The notes under the pieces are model-generated. The model saw nothing but the letters and a program-made list of their open reading frames with translations. It ran no database searches and was not told the DNA's origin. From the NCBI RefSeq assembly GCF_000186705.1, contig NZ_AEUE01000009.1, forward strand, positions 1-64,000: 64,000 nt of DNA, given 5' to 3'. The stretch comes from Citromicrobium sp. JLT1363 (GTDB taxonomy: Bacteria > Pseudomonadota > Alphaproteobacteria > Sphingomonadales > Sphingomonadaceae). The translations under genes were made by a program, and so were the position numbers. Position 1 is the stretch's first letter; every line of letters starts with the position of its first letter. Shown piece after piece: positions 35,314 to 47,754 of the stretch.

Positions 35314-35589
35314 ATGACCTCCCCCACCTTCGAAGCCCGCCTCGCCCGCGCGAAATTCCGCAGCTGGCACCGCGGCACGCGCGAAGCCGATTACATGATC
35401 GGCGGCTATTTCGACCGCTACCACGCCGACTGGGCCGAGGAAGACCTCGTCTGGTTCGAAAGGCTGCTCGATTACGACGATGTCGACATCATGGCCTGGG
35501 CGCTCAAGACCCAACCCGTGCCGGCCGAAATGCAGGGCGAACGCATCGCCATCATGCAAAAGCTCGATTACGTCGATATTCCGCGCTAG
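35314..35589 (+). CDS. sdhE: FAD assembly factor SdhE (DUF339)
   Basis: This 91-residue protein helps attach FAD covalently to the succinate dehydrogenase flavoprotein. The defining RGxxE motif is RGTRE (20-24), followed by the ADYMIGGYFD helix and the WFERLLDYDDVDIMAW region typical of the five-helix SdhE fold. I start at ATG 35314; the longer frame lies in the repeat element. Its position between recG and mfd is common in Alphaproteobacteria, although the sdh genes themselves are not here. Confidence 0.93.
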   Translation: MTSPTFEARLARAKFRSWHRGTREADYMIGGYFDRYHADWAEEDLVWFERLLDYDDVDIMAWALKTQPVPAEMQGERIAIMQKLDYVDIPR

Positions 35590-35614
35590 GGCCACTTCAC
35601 CAACAGCCATCGAA

Positions 35615-35646
35615 CCCCCTTCCCGATCCGGGCAGGGGGCAATTTT
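35615..35646 (+). terminator. probable Rho-independent terminator after sdhE
   Basis: CCCCCTTCCCG (35615-35625), a 3-nt loop, then CGGGCAGGGGG (35629-35639) form an 11-bp stem with one mismatch, followed by CAATTTT. It lies in the 100-bp gap before mfd. Confidence 0.55.
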
Positions 35647-35689
35647 CGTGTGCGCGGAACGCCTTCGCGCCGGAGCGACTTAGACACCA

Positions 35690-38600
35690 ATGCCCGACCT
35701 TTCCCGCATCCTCGCCGCCAAGCAGCCGCTGACCTTCGCGCAAGTGGCACGCGGGGCCCAGCCACTGGTGATGGCCGACCTTGCTCGCGCCGCAAAACGG
35801 CGCGCGGTCTTCATAGCGCCCGAAGACAGCGCAATGCGGGCCATGGCCGACGCCGCACGCTATTTCGCGCCCGAGTTGAGCGTGATCGAACTCCCCGCGT
35901 GGGATTGCCTGCCCTACGACCGCGCCAGCCCCGCGCTGTCGATCAGCACGCAACGGCTCGCCGCGCTGCACCGCCTGCAGAGCGAGAAGGACGCGCCGCA
36001 GCTGCTGATCACCACCGCCAATGCGGTGCTGCAGCGCATGCTCACACCGTTCCGTATCCGCGAGGCGGTACGCGAGCTGAAGCCGGGCGTGCAGATCGGG
36101 CACGAGAGCCTGACGACACTGCTCCAGAAGCAGGGTTATAGCCGCACCGATACGGTGATCGACGCGGGCGAATTCGCGGTGCGCGGGTCGATCTTCGACA
36201 TTTTCCCCTCGGGCCTGGAGCAAGGCCTGCGGCTCGACTTCTTCGGGGACGAGCTGGAATCCTTGCGCCTGTTCGACCCCAGCACGCAGCGCACCACCGG
36301 CACGCTCGATTCCTTCCTCCTGCTGCCCGCCAGCGAGGTGCTTCTGGAGGACGCGACGATCAAGCGCTTCCGTTCCGGCTACCGCGAGCGGTTCGGCGCG
36401 CATGCCACGCAGGACCCGCTCTACGAAGCGGTCAGCGAAGGGCGGCGTCAGGCGGGGATGGAACACTGGCTGCCGCTGTTCGAGGACAAGCTGGCGACAT
36501 TGTTCGATCATCTGGGAGAGAGCGACCCGGTGGTGATCGATGTCGGCGCGCTGCAGGCCAACGAGGAGCGGCTGTCCGACATTGCCGAGTATCGCCGGTT
36601 GCGGACCGAGACGGCCGGGCAGAAGGCGGGCAGCTATCGCCCGCTCGACACGCACGCGCTGTATCTGACCGAAGACGAGCTGGGCACCGCGCTGGACCAG
36701 CGCCCCGTCCACCGCGCGACCGGGTTCGACGAGCCCGAGAGCGACACGGTCATCGATTTCGGCTTCCGCTCCGCCCGCGACTTCGCGCCCGAACGCGCGC
36801 GTGGCGACAACGTGTACGAGGCTGCGGGAGAGCACTTCAAGAAGGTCGGCAAGGCAGGGAAGCGCCCCGTTCTCGCCACATATTCCAAGGGCAGCCGGCA
36901 GCGCATCGCCTCGATTCTGGGCGAGGCGGGCGTCAGCGTGGCAATGGCCGAGACCTGGCAGGACACGCTCGGCAAGTCCGCCCCGAAAAACGGCAGCGGC
37001 CAGCTCACCGCGACGATTCTGCCGCTCGACAGCGGTTTCGCCAGCGAGGATATCGAACTCGTCACCGAACAGGACCTGCTCGGCGACAGGCTGGTGCGCA
37101 GGCGCAAGAAACGGCGCGATTCGGACGCTTTCCTGAGCGAACTCCAGGCGCTCTCGCGCGGCGATCTGGTCGTCCATACCGAACACGGCATCGGCAAGTA
37201 TCTCGGCCTCGAACCGATCACCGTCGGCAAGTCCAAGCACGACTGCGTGATGCTGGAGTACAAGGGCGGCGACAAGCTCTACATCCCGGTCGAGAACCTC
37301 GAAGTCCTCTCGCGCTATGGCTCATCCGAAGAGGCGGTCATGCTCGACCGGCTGGGCGGCGAGGCGTGGCAGAAGCGCCGTGCCCAGCTGCGCGAGCGGA
37401 TTCAGGAAATCGCGGGCGAGCTGATGCGCACCGCCGCCGCGCGGTCGCTCAAGAAAGCCCCCGTGCTCGAAGCCGACGAAGCGAGCTACAACCAGTTCGT
37501 CGACCGCTTCCCGTGGGAGGAGACCGACGATCAGGAGCGCGCGATCGCCGATGTGCTGCGCGATCTGGAAAGCGGCAAGCCGATGGACAGACTTGTCTGC
37601 GGCGATGTCGGCTTCGGCAAGACCGAGGTTGCACTGCGCGCCGCCTTCGTCGCCGCAATGGGCGGGCAGCAGGTCGCGGTCGTCGCGCCGACCACGCTGC
37701 TCGCGCGCCAGCACTACCAGCATTTCAGCGAGCGCTTTGCCGGCTTCCCGCTCAGGATCGGCCGGCTCAGCCGCCTCGTTCTCCCCAAGGAGGCGAGCGA
37801 GACCCGCGATGCGCTGGCCGATGGCACGATGGACATCGTGATCGGCACGCATGCGATCCTCTCCAAATCCACGAAGTTCAAGGATCTGGGGCTGGTCGTG
37901 GTGGACGAGGAACAGCGTTTCGGCGTCACCCACAAGGAAAAGCTCAAGCAGCTGCGCGCCGACGTCCACATGCTCACGCTCACCGCCACGCCCATCCCGC
38001 GCACGCTGCAGATGGCGATGACGGGCCTGCGCGAGCTTTCCACCATCCAGACCCCGCCGGTCGACCGTCTCGCCGTACGCACCTACGTCATGGAGTGGGA
38101 CGACATGGTGATCCGCGAGGCACTGCTGCGCGAACACCATCGCGGCGGGCAGAGCTTCATCGTGTGCCCGCGCATCGCGGACATGGAAGGCCTGGAGGAA
38201 TGGCTGCGCGAGAACGTGCCCGAGGTGAAGGTCGTCCCCGCGCACGGCCAGATGAGCCCGTCCGAGGTCGAGGACCGGATGAGCGCGTTCTACGAGAAGA
38301 AGTATGACGTGCTGCTGTCGACCACCATCGTCGAGAGCGGGCTCGATATTTCGAGCGCCAACACGATCATCATCCACCGCGCCGACCGCTTCGGCCTCGC
38401 CCAGCTCTACCAGCTGCGCGGGCGTGTGGGCCGCGCGAAGCTGCGCGCCTATGCCTATCTGACGACGCCTGAAGACACCGCCCTTTCCGAAGTGGCGGAG
38501 AAGCGCCTCAAGGTGCTGAGCGACCTCGATTCGCTGGGTGCGGGTTTCCAGCTTGCCAGCCACGATCTCGACATTCGCGGCGCGGGCAACCTGCTGGGCG

Positions 38601-39190
38601 ACGAACAGTCGGGCCATATCCGCGAGGTCGGCTTCGAACTCTACCAGTCGATGCTGGAGGACGCGATTCTCGCAGCCAAGGCAGGCGAGATGGGGCTGGA
38701 GAAGCCGCCCGAGGATATCAGCCCGCAGATCACCGTCGATGCGCCGATCATGATTCCCGAGGAGTACGTGCCCGACCTCGCCGTACGCATGGCGCTTTAC
38801 CGCCGTCTCAACCAGGCGCGCGACAAGGCCGAGATCGAAGGGCTGGCGGCGGAAATGATCGACCGCTTCGGCGACTTGCCGTCCGCCACGCAGAACCTCG
38901 TCCGGCTGATCGAGATCAAGCACCAGGCGATCGAGGCGAACATCGCCAAGATCGACGTCGGCGCGCGCGGCACGCTGGTCACCTTCCACAAGGACAACTT
39001 CCCCGATCCGGCAGGCCTGATCGCCTATGTGGACAAGCGCGAAGGCGCGGTGAAGCTGCGGCCGGACATGAAGCTGGTGGTCAATCGCGCCTGGGGCGAT
39101 CCGCAAAGCCGCCTCAACGGGCTGTTCCAGCTGACCAAGGGGCTCAGCGCGATCGTCAAGCGCGGCGCGAAGGAGAAAGCGCCAGCCTGA
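35690..39190 (+). CDS. mfd: transcription-repair coupling factor Mfd
   Basis: This 1166-residue protein removes stalled RNA polymerase and recruits UvrA. Domains in order: a UvrB-like N-terminal region (about 1-350), the RNA-polymerase-interacting domain (LSRGDLVVHTEHGIGKYLGL, about 480-560), and RecG-like helicase lobes with Walker A GDVGFGKTEVAL, VVVDEEQRFGV, LTATPIPRTL and QLRGRVGR. A TRG motif (DLDIRGAGNLLGDEQSG) follows, then the C-terminal UvrA-binding autoinhibitory domain. The length is normal for the family. ATG 35690 opens on the conserved MPDLSRIL; a terminator-like hairpin separates it from sdhE. Confidence 0.96.
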   Translation: MPDLSRILAAKQPLTFAQVARGAQPLVMADLARAAKRRAVFIAPEDSAMRAMADAARYFAPELSVIELPAWDCLPYDRASPALSISTQRLAALHRLQSEKDAPQLLITTANAVLQRMLTPFRIREAVRELKPGVQIGHESLTTLLQKQGYSRTDTVIDAGEFAVRGSIFDIFPSGLEQGLRLDFFGDELESLRLFDPSTQRTTGTLDSFLLLPASEVLLEDATIKRFRSGYRERFGAHATQDPLYEAVSEGRRQAGMEHWLPLFEDKLATLFDHLGESDPVVIDVGALQANEERLSDIAEYRRLRTETAGQKAGSYRPLDTHALYLTEDELGTALDQRPVHRATGFDEPESDTVIDFGFRSARDFAPERARGDNVYEAAGEHFKKVGKAGKRPVLATYSKGSRQRIASILGEAGVSVAMAETWQDTLGKSAPKNGSGQLTATILPLDSGFASEDIELVTEQDLLGDRLVRRRKKRRDSDAFLSELQALSRGDLVVHTEHGIGKYLGLEPITVGKSKHDCVMLEYKGGDKLYIPVENLEVLSRYGSSEEAVMLDRLGGEAWQKRRAQLRERIQEIAGELMRTAAARSLKKAPVLEADEASYNQFVDRFPWEETDDQERAIADVLRDLESGKPMDRLVCGDVGFGKTEVALRAAFVAAMGGQQVAVVAPTTLLARQHYQHFSERFAGFPLRIGRLSRLVLPKEASETRDALADGTMDIVIGTHAILSKSTKFKDLGLVVVDEEQRFGVTHKEKLKQLRADVHMLTLTATPIPRTLQMAMTGLRELSTIQTPPVDRLAVRTYVMEWDDMVIREALLREHHRGGQSFIVCPRIADMEGLEEWLRENVPEVKVVPAHGQMSPSEVEDRMSAFYEKKYDVLLSTTIVESGLDISSANTIIIHRADRFGLAQLYQLRGRVGRAKLRAYAYLTTPEDTALSEVAEKRLKVLSDLDSLGAGFQLASHDLDIRGAGNLLGDEQSGHIREVGFELYQSMLEDAILAAKAGEMGLEKPPEDISPQITVDAPIMIPEEYVPDLAVRMALYRRLNQARDKAEIEGLAAEMIDRFGDLPSATQNLVRLIEIKHQAIEANIAKIDVGARGTLVTFHKDNFPDPAGLIAYVDKREGAVKLRPDMKLVVNRAWGDPQSRLNGLFQLTKGLSAIVKRGAKEKAPA

Positions 39191-39199
39191 CGGGCACGC

Positions 39200-40489
39200 C
39201 TAGCCGCTCTTGCCCGCCAGCTGCAGGAAGTCCTCCTGCTTCAGCGGTTTCGAGCGCAGGAACCCCTGGTACGCGGTGCAGCCCTCTTCGGCGGCGATCT
39301 GCCGCTGCGCTTCGTTCTCTACGCCCTCGGCCAGTACCTGGAGATCGAGCGCGCGGGCCAGCGCGACCACCGCGCGCAGCACGGCGCGATCGCGCGGGTT
39401 CTCCGCCACACCGTCCAGCATGATGCGATCGAGCTTGATGATGTCCAGCGGCAGGTATTTGAGATAGCCGAAATTGCAGAAGCCCGCGCCGAAATCGTCG
39501 AGCGCGATCCGCATCCCCGCATCCCTCAGCAGGCCCAGCGAGCGCGCCGCCAGGTCCAGATCGCCCAGCAGCGCCTGCTCGGTGATCTCCAGCGTGATCC
39601 GCTCCGGATCGACCGCAAGATCGCCCACCATATCCAGCATTTCCCGGGGAAAGCGCGCGACCGCCAGATCGGCGGCGGTGACATTGATCGAGCATTTCAG
39701 GCCGGCGGGCCACTTGAGCACCGACTTCAGAGCGGCGCCGACAACCTTTCGGGTCAGCTGCGTGGTCAGATCTGCACGTGCCGCGATCCGTAGCAGTGCT
39801 TCCCCGCCGATCGAGCCGAGCAGCGGCTGGTCCCAGCGCACCAGTGCCTCTGCCCCCACCAGCCGGTCGTCCGCCAGCGCGAACTGCGGCTGGAACATGA
39901 GCGAGACCGCCCCCTGGTCCAGCGCCCGGCGCAGCTCCGCCTCGACCCGCGCGGTGTCGATCCCCGGCGGCGCTTCGTCCCGGTCGATCCACACCACCCG
40001 CCGGCCCGCCTCGCCCTTCAGGGCGATCTGCGCATCGCTCAACCGGCTCAGCATGCTTGTGGGATCGTCGCCCGAAAGCGCGCGGACCAGCGCAATATGC
40101 GGCCAAAGCTGCGGCAAGCCCACGCTCGCACCCGCCAGCGGCTGGGCCACCGTGTCCGCCAAGGCCTCGGCCAGGAACTGCCAGCGCTCCCGGCTGCAAG
40201 GCTCACGCGTGGCGAGCAGGAACTTCCCGCCATCCAGCCGCGCGGCGAACCACGCATCGTCCGCAAACTCGTCCTGCCCGAAATGCGCGATCCTGCGCGC
40301 CACCTCGGTCAGCGCGAAATCGCCCGCGCTGGTCCCGTGCGCGATGTTCACACTGTCGAACCGGCCCAGCACCAGCAACAGGCCATGCACCCGCGTATCG
40401 CCCACGCCCAGCCATTCCCCCAGCACCTTGCGCGCGCGCGCAGGCGTGTACAGGCCGGTCAGCAGATCTTGATCGTCATCCGCGCTCAT
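39200..40489 (-). CDS. EAL-domain cyclic-di-GMP phosphodiesterase with degenerate GGDEF
   Basis: This encodes 429 residues. Residues 1-165 are a GGDEF-like domain whose signature has decayed to DGGKF (86-90), so it cannot make c-di-GMP. Residues 175-425 are an EAL domain with the key residues kept: EALVRW, the Asn of CSINVTA, EITE, DDFGAGF, KLDR and EGVE. This predicts an active phosphodiesterase that degrades c-di-GMP, perhaps regulated by the dead GGDEF. There are no transmembrane segments or other sensor. It is convergent with mfd (9-bp gap) and divergent from NAD kinase. Confidence 0.87.
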   Translation of the reverse strand: MSADDDQDLLTGLYTPARARKVLGEWLGVGDTRVHGLLLVLGRFDSVNIAHGTSAGDFALTEVARRIAHFGQDEFADDAWFAARLDGGKFLLATREPCSRERWQFLAEALADTVAQPLAGASVGLPQLWPHIALVRALSGDDPTSMLSRLSDAQIALKGEAGRRVVWIDRDEAPPGIDTARVEAELRRALDQGAVSLMFQPQFALADDRLVGAEALVRWDQPLLGSIGGEALLRIAARADLTTQLTRKVVGAALKSVLKWPAGLKCSINVTAADLAVARFPREMLDMVGDLAVDPERITLEITEQALLGDLDLAARSLGLLRDAGMRIALDDFGAGFCNFGYLKYLPLDIIKLDRIMLDGVAENPRDRAVLRAVVALARALDLQVLAEGVENEAQRQIAAEEGCTAYQGFLRSKPLKQEDFLQLAGKSG

Positions 40490-40621
40490 CGTCTTTCCCT
40501 ATCGCAAGCCCTTGCCCGATCGGAAAGGCCATGCCGCATGCGAATACCCGGCTTGTATGCTCTCTCATTGCAAAGAGCGCGCGCGCTCCATAGGCAGGCA
40601 GCCACGCTGGAGAGGATTTCA

Positions 40622-41410
40622 ATGGCCGGGCAGCCTCAATTCGAGCGGCTGGCGCTCGCAATTTCGAACACCGCACTGGCGCAGGATACGGCCCGCGCGC
40701 TGCAGGACGCGCACGACTGGGTGCCGCAGGAAAAGGCGGACGCTGTCGTGGCGCTGGGTGGTGACGGCTTCATGCTGCAGACGCTGCACCGCATGCTGGA
40801 CAGCGGAAACATCCTGCCCGTCTACGGGGTCAACCGGGGCACGATGGGCTTCCTGATGAACAAGCACCGCCCCAAGGGCGCGCTGATCGACCGGGTGAAC
40901 AAGAGCCGCCCGGTGGGGATTTCCCCGCTGCGCATGGAGGCCGTGACGCAGGATGGAGAGCACCGCGTCGAATGCGCGCTGAACGAAGTCTCCCTGCTGC
41001 GCGAGACGCGCCAGACCGCCAAGATCGAAATCCTGGTGGACGACAGGACGCGGATCGAAGAGCTGGTGGCGGACGGCGTGCTGGTGGCCACGCCCGCAGG
41101 CTCCACCGCCTACAACCTTTCCGCCAACGGCCCGATCCTGCCGCTCGATTCGCAGCTGCTGGCGCTGACCCCCATCAGCGCATTCCGCCCCCGCCGCTGG
41201 CGCGGGGCGATTCTGCCCGATCGCGCACGCGTGACCTTCCGCATCAACGAGCCTGCCAAGCGCCCGGTGGCCGCAGTGGCGGACCAGAAGGAAGTGCGCG
41301 ACGTGGCCGAGGTTCACGTCGAAATCGCGCGCGATTCCGAGCTTACCCTGCTGTTCGACAAGGGCCATTCGCTGGACGAGCGGATCGTCGCCGAACAATT
41401 CATGGGCTGA
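40622..41410 (+). CDS. nadK: NAD kinase
   Basis: This 262-residue enzyme phosphorylates NAD to NADP in the cytosol. The GGDG motif is ALGGDG (46-49), followed by YGVNRGTMGFL, the NE/D segment LNEVSLLRE and the substrate-binding TPAGSTAYNLSANGP. I start at ATG 40622, where GAGAGGA precedes it by about 5 nt and the first strand begins; upstream reading frames overlap the divergent EAL gene. The length is typical. Confidence 0.94.
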   Translation: MAGQPQFERLALAISNTALAQDTARALQDAHDWVPQEKADAVVALGGDGFMLQTLHRMLDSGNILPVYGVNRGTMGFLMNKHRPKGALIDRVNKSRPVGISPLRMEAVTQDGEHRVECALNEVSLLRETRQTAKIEILVDDRTRIEELVADGVLVATPAGSTAYNLSANGPILPLDSQLLALTPISAFRPRRWRGAILPDRARVTFRINEPAKRPVAAVADQKEVRDVAEVHVEIARDSELTLLFDKGHSLDERIVAEQFMG

Positions 41411-41445
41411 TTTGGCTTTCGTCGCCGGATTCGGCCTGGGGGGGC

Positions 41446-41474
41446 TTGCGCTATCCCAAACACCCCCATATAGG
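41446..41474 (+). promoter_or_regulatory. probable promoter of tRNA-Asn
   Basis: TTGCGC (41446-41451), a 17-nt spacer and TATAGG (41469-41474) lie 23 nt before the mature tRNA. It is nearly identical to the tRNA-Pro promoter. Confidence 0.65.
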
Positions 41475-41497
41475 CGCGGGCCTGCCGATATGGCTGC

Positions 41498-41572
41498 TCC
41501 CCGATAGCTCAGCGGTAGAGTAGGTGACTGTTAATCACTTGGTCGTTGGTTCGAATCCAACTCGGGGAGCCA
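41498..41572 (+). tRNA. tRNA-Asn (GTT)
   Basis: A 75-nt cloverleaf: acceptor TCCCCGA/TCGGGGA, D arm TAGCTCAGCGGTAGAG, anticodon loop CTGTTAA with GTT, T arm GGTTCGAATCC, discriminator G and encoded CCA (41570-41572). Confidence 0.97.
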
Positions 41573-41651
41573 TTCTTTCACTACATCGCTGACCGAAGCC
41601 GCGCGCCGACGATGATCGTCAGCCCGACCGGCGGCGTTGCAATACGGGTGG

Positions 41652-42215
41652 CTACTCTTGGACTAGGGGGCCGTCCGGCAGATCGATCGCCGAGAGCTTC
41701 CAGCCAATACCATTGCGCTCAAAAATCAAGGTAGGGACAGGCTCGTCTTCCCCGGCAACGGGGGTCGCCGTAAATCGGCTGATTCCCTCGCGCGAGATAC
41801 TCCATTCGACATCTCGTTCCTGACCTTCGCGGGGGCTCTGTTCGCCGGCTTCGATCGAAGCTTCGCGCTCCATTTGCCCCTTCTCGATCATCGCGGCCAT
41901 CGATTCAGGATTCACGAATCCATCAACCATCGTATCGACCATCGCCATCGCAAAGGCACTCCCCAGAACCGCAAAGCCATCTTCTGCGTCTTCCTGCTGC
42001 TTCACCATTTCTGCGGCCATGGCGGCACGCAGTTCCGTCTTCAGCGATTCCCTGACGGATGGAAAGTCGATGCTCTGTTCAAGGCGGTCAGTGTCACCCT
42101 CGGTTGCCGCGGTTTGAAGTTGCGACATGGCCCATGATGGCGACGCGAAGTACCATCCGAGGAAGAGCAGCAGAGCCAATCCAAGTATGGCGCCAACAAC
42201 CACGTTCTTCTTCAT
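41652..42215 (-). CDS. DUF2939 family membrane-anchored protein
   Basis: This encodes 187 residues. A single N-terminal helix (VVVGAILGLALLLFLGWYFA, about 5-24) anchors a periplasmic domain. The pattern SPSWAMSQLQTAATEGDTDR followed by LEQSIDFPSVRESLKTELRA is the hallmark of DUF2939. The function is unknown. A strong AGGAGAGGG ribosome-binding site before ATG 42215 fixes the start. The 290 bp upstream (42216-42505) contain no gene I can support. Confidence 0.83.
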   Translation of the reverse strand: MKKNVVVGAILGLALLLFLGWYFASPSWAMSQLQTAATEGDTDRLEQSIDFPSVRESLKTELRAAMAAEMVKQQEDAEDGFAVLGSAFAMAMVDTMVDGFVNPESMAAMIEKGQMEREASIEAGEQSPREGQERDVEWSISREGISRFTATPVAGEDEPVPTLIFERNGIGWKLSAIDLPDGPLVQE

Positions 42216-43227
42216 GAGCCCTCTCCTATCTGGTCGAACAAATGAATAAGCCATTCCAACAGCGCGTACCATCGAAATAACCTGATCGGGGTATCCAGTA
42301 CTGCATACCAACCGTCGCCATTTTCCTACTCCGCCACCGCGCGCTAAACGCAGGAGCGATGGCGCATGCGCACCCCCTCACCGACCGGATCGAGCGGTGT
42401 TGCAGAGAGGGCCTTACAAGCGGGCAGTTTTTCCGCCCTTGTACACTGTGTCAGGTGTGTCAGGCCCGCGCGGGCTACGCGCTCGAAACCGCGCGATCGC
42501 TGGGCCTAAAGCCCCAGCAGCAGCCTCACGCCGACGAACAGCGTCAGCGCGGCGGTCAGCCACGCGATCAGCTGCGGCTTGAACAGGCGCACCGCGAACA
42601 GGCTGCCGATCTGGCCACCGATCACCACCGCCAGCATCAGCGGCAGGCCCGTGCCCGCCGCCTCGCCCAGAAGGCCGGTGCCGTTCTTGGCCAGCTGGCC
42701 GGTGAGGCCGAACAGCGAGTTGACGAGAATGAACAGGCTCGCGGTGGCAGCGATGGCGCGCGGGCCGTCCCAGCGTACCAGATGCAGCAGCGGGGCGAGG
42801 AAGATGCCGCCGCCGATCCCCACCAGCCCCGCAAGGTAGCCGAGCGGCGCGGCGGCGAGCAGCATTGCGCGCCCTCCTCTGGCGCCCGCCCCTCCGCCAG
42901 GCCCGTCAGTCACCTTGCGTCGGGGGAGCAGCAGCAGCGCGCCCGCGACGCACAGGCTGGCGCCCAGCAGCATGAGGAAGGCGCGCTCTGCGATGGGGGT
43001 CAGCCCGCCGAGCAGTGCGGCGGGCGCAGCAATGCCGGTCAGCAGCAGAGCACCGCGCCACGGAGTGATGCGCGCCCGCGCAAAGCGGATCGTGCCGCCG
43101 CTGACCACCACCAGATTGCACAGCAGGGAGACCACCGGCAGCAGCCGGTAGTCCATGCCCGAGAGTGCCAGCAGCGCGCTATACGTCGATCCGCCGCCGA
43201 AGCCGACCGACGCGTAGAGCAGCGCCG

Positions 43228-46071
<2,844 letters not shown>

Positions 46072-46111
46072 GGAGGATTGGCCTTGGAAATAGCGGGTTA
46101 TGCCGGATCGC

Positions 46112-46134
46112 GCCCTGGCACAGCGGTGCCGGGC
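46112..46134 (-). promoter_or_regulatory. strong hairpin upstream of secA
   Basis: On the minus strand GCCCGGCAC, 4-nt loop, GTGCC, a bulged A and GGGC form a stable stem about 41-63 nt before the secA start. No T-run follows, so it is not a standard terminator. It could shape the mRNA between the small exported-protein gene and secA. Confidence 0.45.
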
Positions 46135-46170
46135 GGTCGCATGGATTTCGTTTGAATGTCGGGTGTCGCG

Positions 46171-46437
46171 CTATTCCAGCGCGCGATCGGGGCCCAGTTG
46201 GACGGTGGGCACGAATACCCGCAGATCGTGCAGCAGGCACACCGTGTCGCACGCAATCCGCCCGTCACGCAGACGGATGGACGTACCGCATTCGCACCGC
46301 ACATCGCCCTGGTCCGGATCGGAGATTTCGGCCGCCGAGTGACTGACCGAGCTTTCCGCGAACATCGCGTTCGCCGGCGCACCGATAGCGATCAGCCCGG
46401 TGAGGAAAGCGAGGCAGGTTAGCAGGAGCCGCAGCAT
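46171..46437 (-). CDS. small exported protein upstream of secA
   Basis: This encodes 88 residues. The first 24 (MLRLLLTCLAFLTGLIAIGA-PANA) are a signal peptide. The mature part has four cysteines (RCECGTSIRLRDGRIACDTVC) and ends LGPDRALE. I do not recognise a family. It lies upstream of secA in the same direction with a 99-bp gap containing a hairpin, which is the position of SecM in gammaproteobacteria. The known stall sequences (FXXXXWIXXXXGIRAGP of SecM, RAPP of others) are absent, so a role as a secretion monitor is only a guess. Confidence 0.65.
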   Translation of the reverse strand: MLRLLLTCLAFLTGLIAIGAPANAMFAESSVSHSAAEISDPDQGDVRCECGTSIRLRDGRIACDTVCLLHDLRVFVPTVQLGPDRALE

Positions 46438-46550
46438 GGAGCGCTACATAAGAGGTGCATGGCACTACGTCCAGCCGCAAGCGGGTGGAGATAGAGGGGC
46501 GCCTGCCCTCGTCCGGGCCGCGTCACCGATCCGGAAAACAGGCCCGGTAA

Positions 46551-47579
46551 TCAGCCGCACCCGCAGGTCTTGCGGAGAGCCTGCTCCCACAGATCGGCGA
46601 CGTGCGCGTCGCCGTAATGCGTGTCGATATAGGCGAGCCCCTTCGCCAGGCGATCCTGTTCCTCGCGCCAGTTCGACGCATATCGCGCGAGGCCGTCCTG
46701 CCAGTCGTCGATCGGGATGAAATCACCCAACTCCTGGTAGGAGGGCAGCGCGTCCGCGACCACGCCCAGCCCCGCCCGCAGCGCGGTCGCGGGGCGATTG
46801 ATCGATTTGCCCAGCGTGAAGCTGTTGCGTCCCACGGGGATGATCGCCACCCGATGGGCGCGCAGCGACGGCAGGAAGCCCGCAAGCGACCAGCTGACGT
46901 AATGCGTCGGAATCCCGAATTCCGGCGCCATGCGCCGGTAGGCCAGCCAGGTATTGCTGATGATCGTCAGCGTGATCGGATGATGTTTCGCAAACGCCTC
47001 AAGCTCGGGCATGCGTTCGCGGACATGGACCAGGCCCGCCTGCGCGCCCGAACTGTTGCCGAACCATACGCAATGCAGCGCGCCGGAATGCCGGGAGAGG
47101 AAACCTCGCAGGCGCCGCAAGCGCCATCGCTCAAGCAGGGAAAGGCGCAAGCCGGCGAGATACTGCGTGTTTTCGAGCAGGTCGGGAATGACCTGCCCCG
47201 GCACGCCGGGCACCTGTTCGCGCAGCTTCTCCAGCAAATCAGGCGTCGGCGCAGTCATCAGAGCCGCCCGCTGCAGGCCGGCTATCACCCGCCGCTCCGC
47301 CCGATCGTCGCCCTCTGCGCGGGCCTTGGCGACCAGATTGTCGCACATGTCGTAGAGAACGGGCACGCCCGCCGCCTCGGCCCGATCCAGCACCCGCTCC
47401 GCCGTGCCGGTAAAGCTCTTGGAGATGACGATGCAGTCGAGGCCGTCGGGTGCCCGCGCTCCATCGTAGAATACGCATTCATGGCCCCGCGCCTCCAACA
47501 GCGCCATCGGGCCATGAACCCGCAGACGGGCGCTCGCGTGCTTGGGATTGGGGCGCTGGGTATACCAACCGATACGCAT
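46551..47579 (-). CDS. glycosyltransferase-like protein (GT-B type, uncertain)
   Basis: This encodes 342 residues. The N-terminus MRIGWYTQRPNPKHASARLR and the following LLEARGHECVFYD resemble the N-lobe of GT-B glycosyltransferases. The C-lobe contains VAIIPVGRNSFTLGKSINRP, then ALRAGLGVVADALPSYQEL, the pattern used for nucleotide-sugar binding and for choosing which partner is displayed. It lacks a clear E-x7-E motif. The start at 47579 fits the first strand. It is divergent from argJ (175-bp gap). It could act on surface polysaccharide; no neighbouring polysaccharide genes support this. Confidence 0.65.
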   Translation of the reverse strand: MRIGWYTQRPNPKHASARLRVHGPMALLEARGHECVFYDGARAPDGLDCIVISKSFTGTAERVLDRAEAAGVPVLYDMCDNLVAKARAEGDDRAERRVIAGLQRAALMTAPTPDLLEKLREQVPGVPGQVIPDLLENTQYLAGLRLSLLERWRLRRLRGFLSRHSGALHCVWFGNSSGAQAGLVHVRERMPELEAFAKHHPITLTIISNTWLAYRRMAPEFGIPTHYVSWSLAGFLPSLRAHRVAIIPVGRNSFTLGKSINRPATALRAGLGVVADALPSYQELGDFIPIDDWQDGLARYASNWREEQDRLAKGLAYIDTHYGDAHVADLWEQALRKTCGCG

Positions 47580-47754
47580 TCGGCTCTCGTCACTTGGCTG
47601 GTCCCGCCATTCCTCCCGCGTGACGGAATGGGCGATCATGGCCCGGATAGCGTCCGGCAGCGCGAGCGCAAGGAAGAAACGGGCGCGCCTGGGCCCGTCA
47701 CCTGCAATCGAACGGGCTTGCCTCGCTTCGCGCGCGAACCTAACCGCCGCCATC

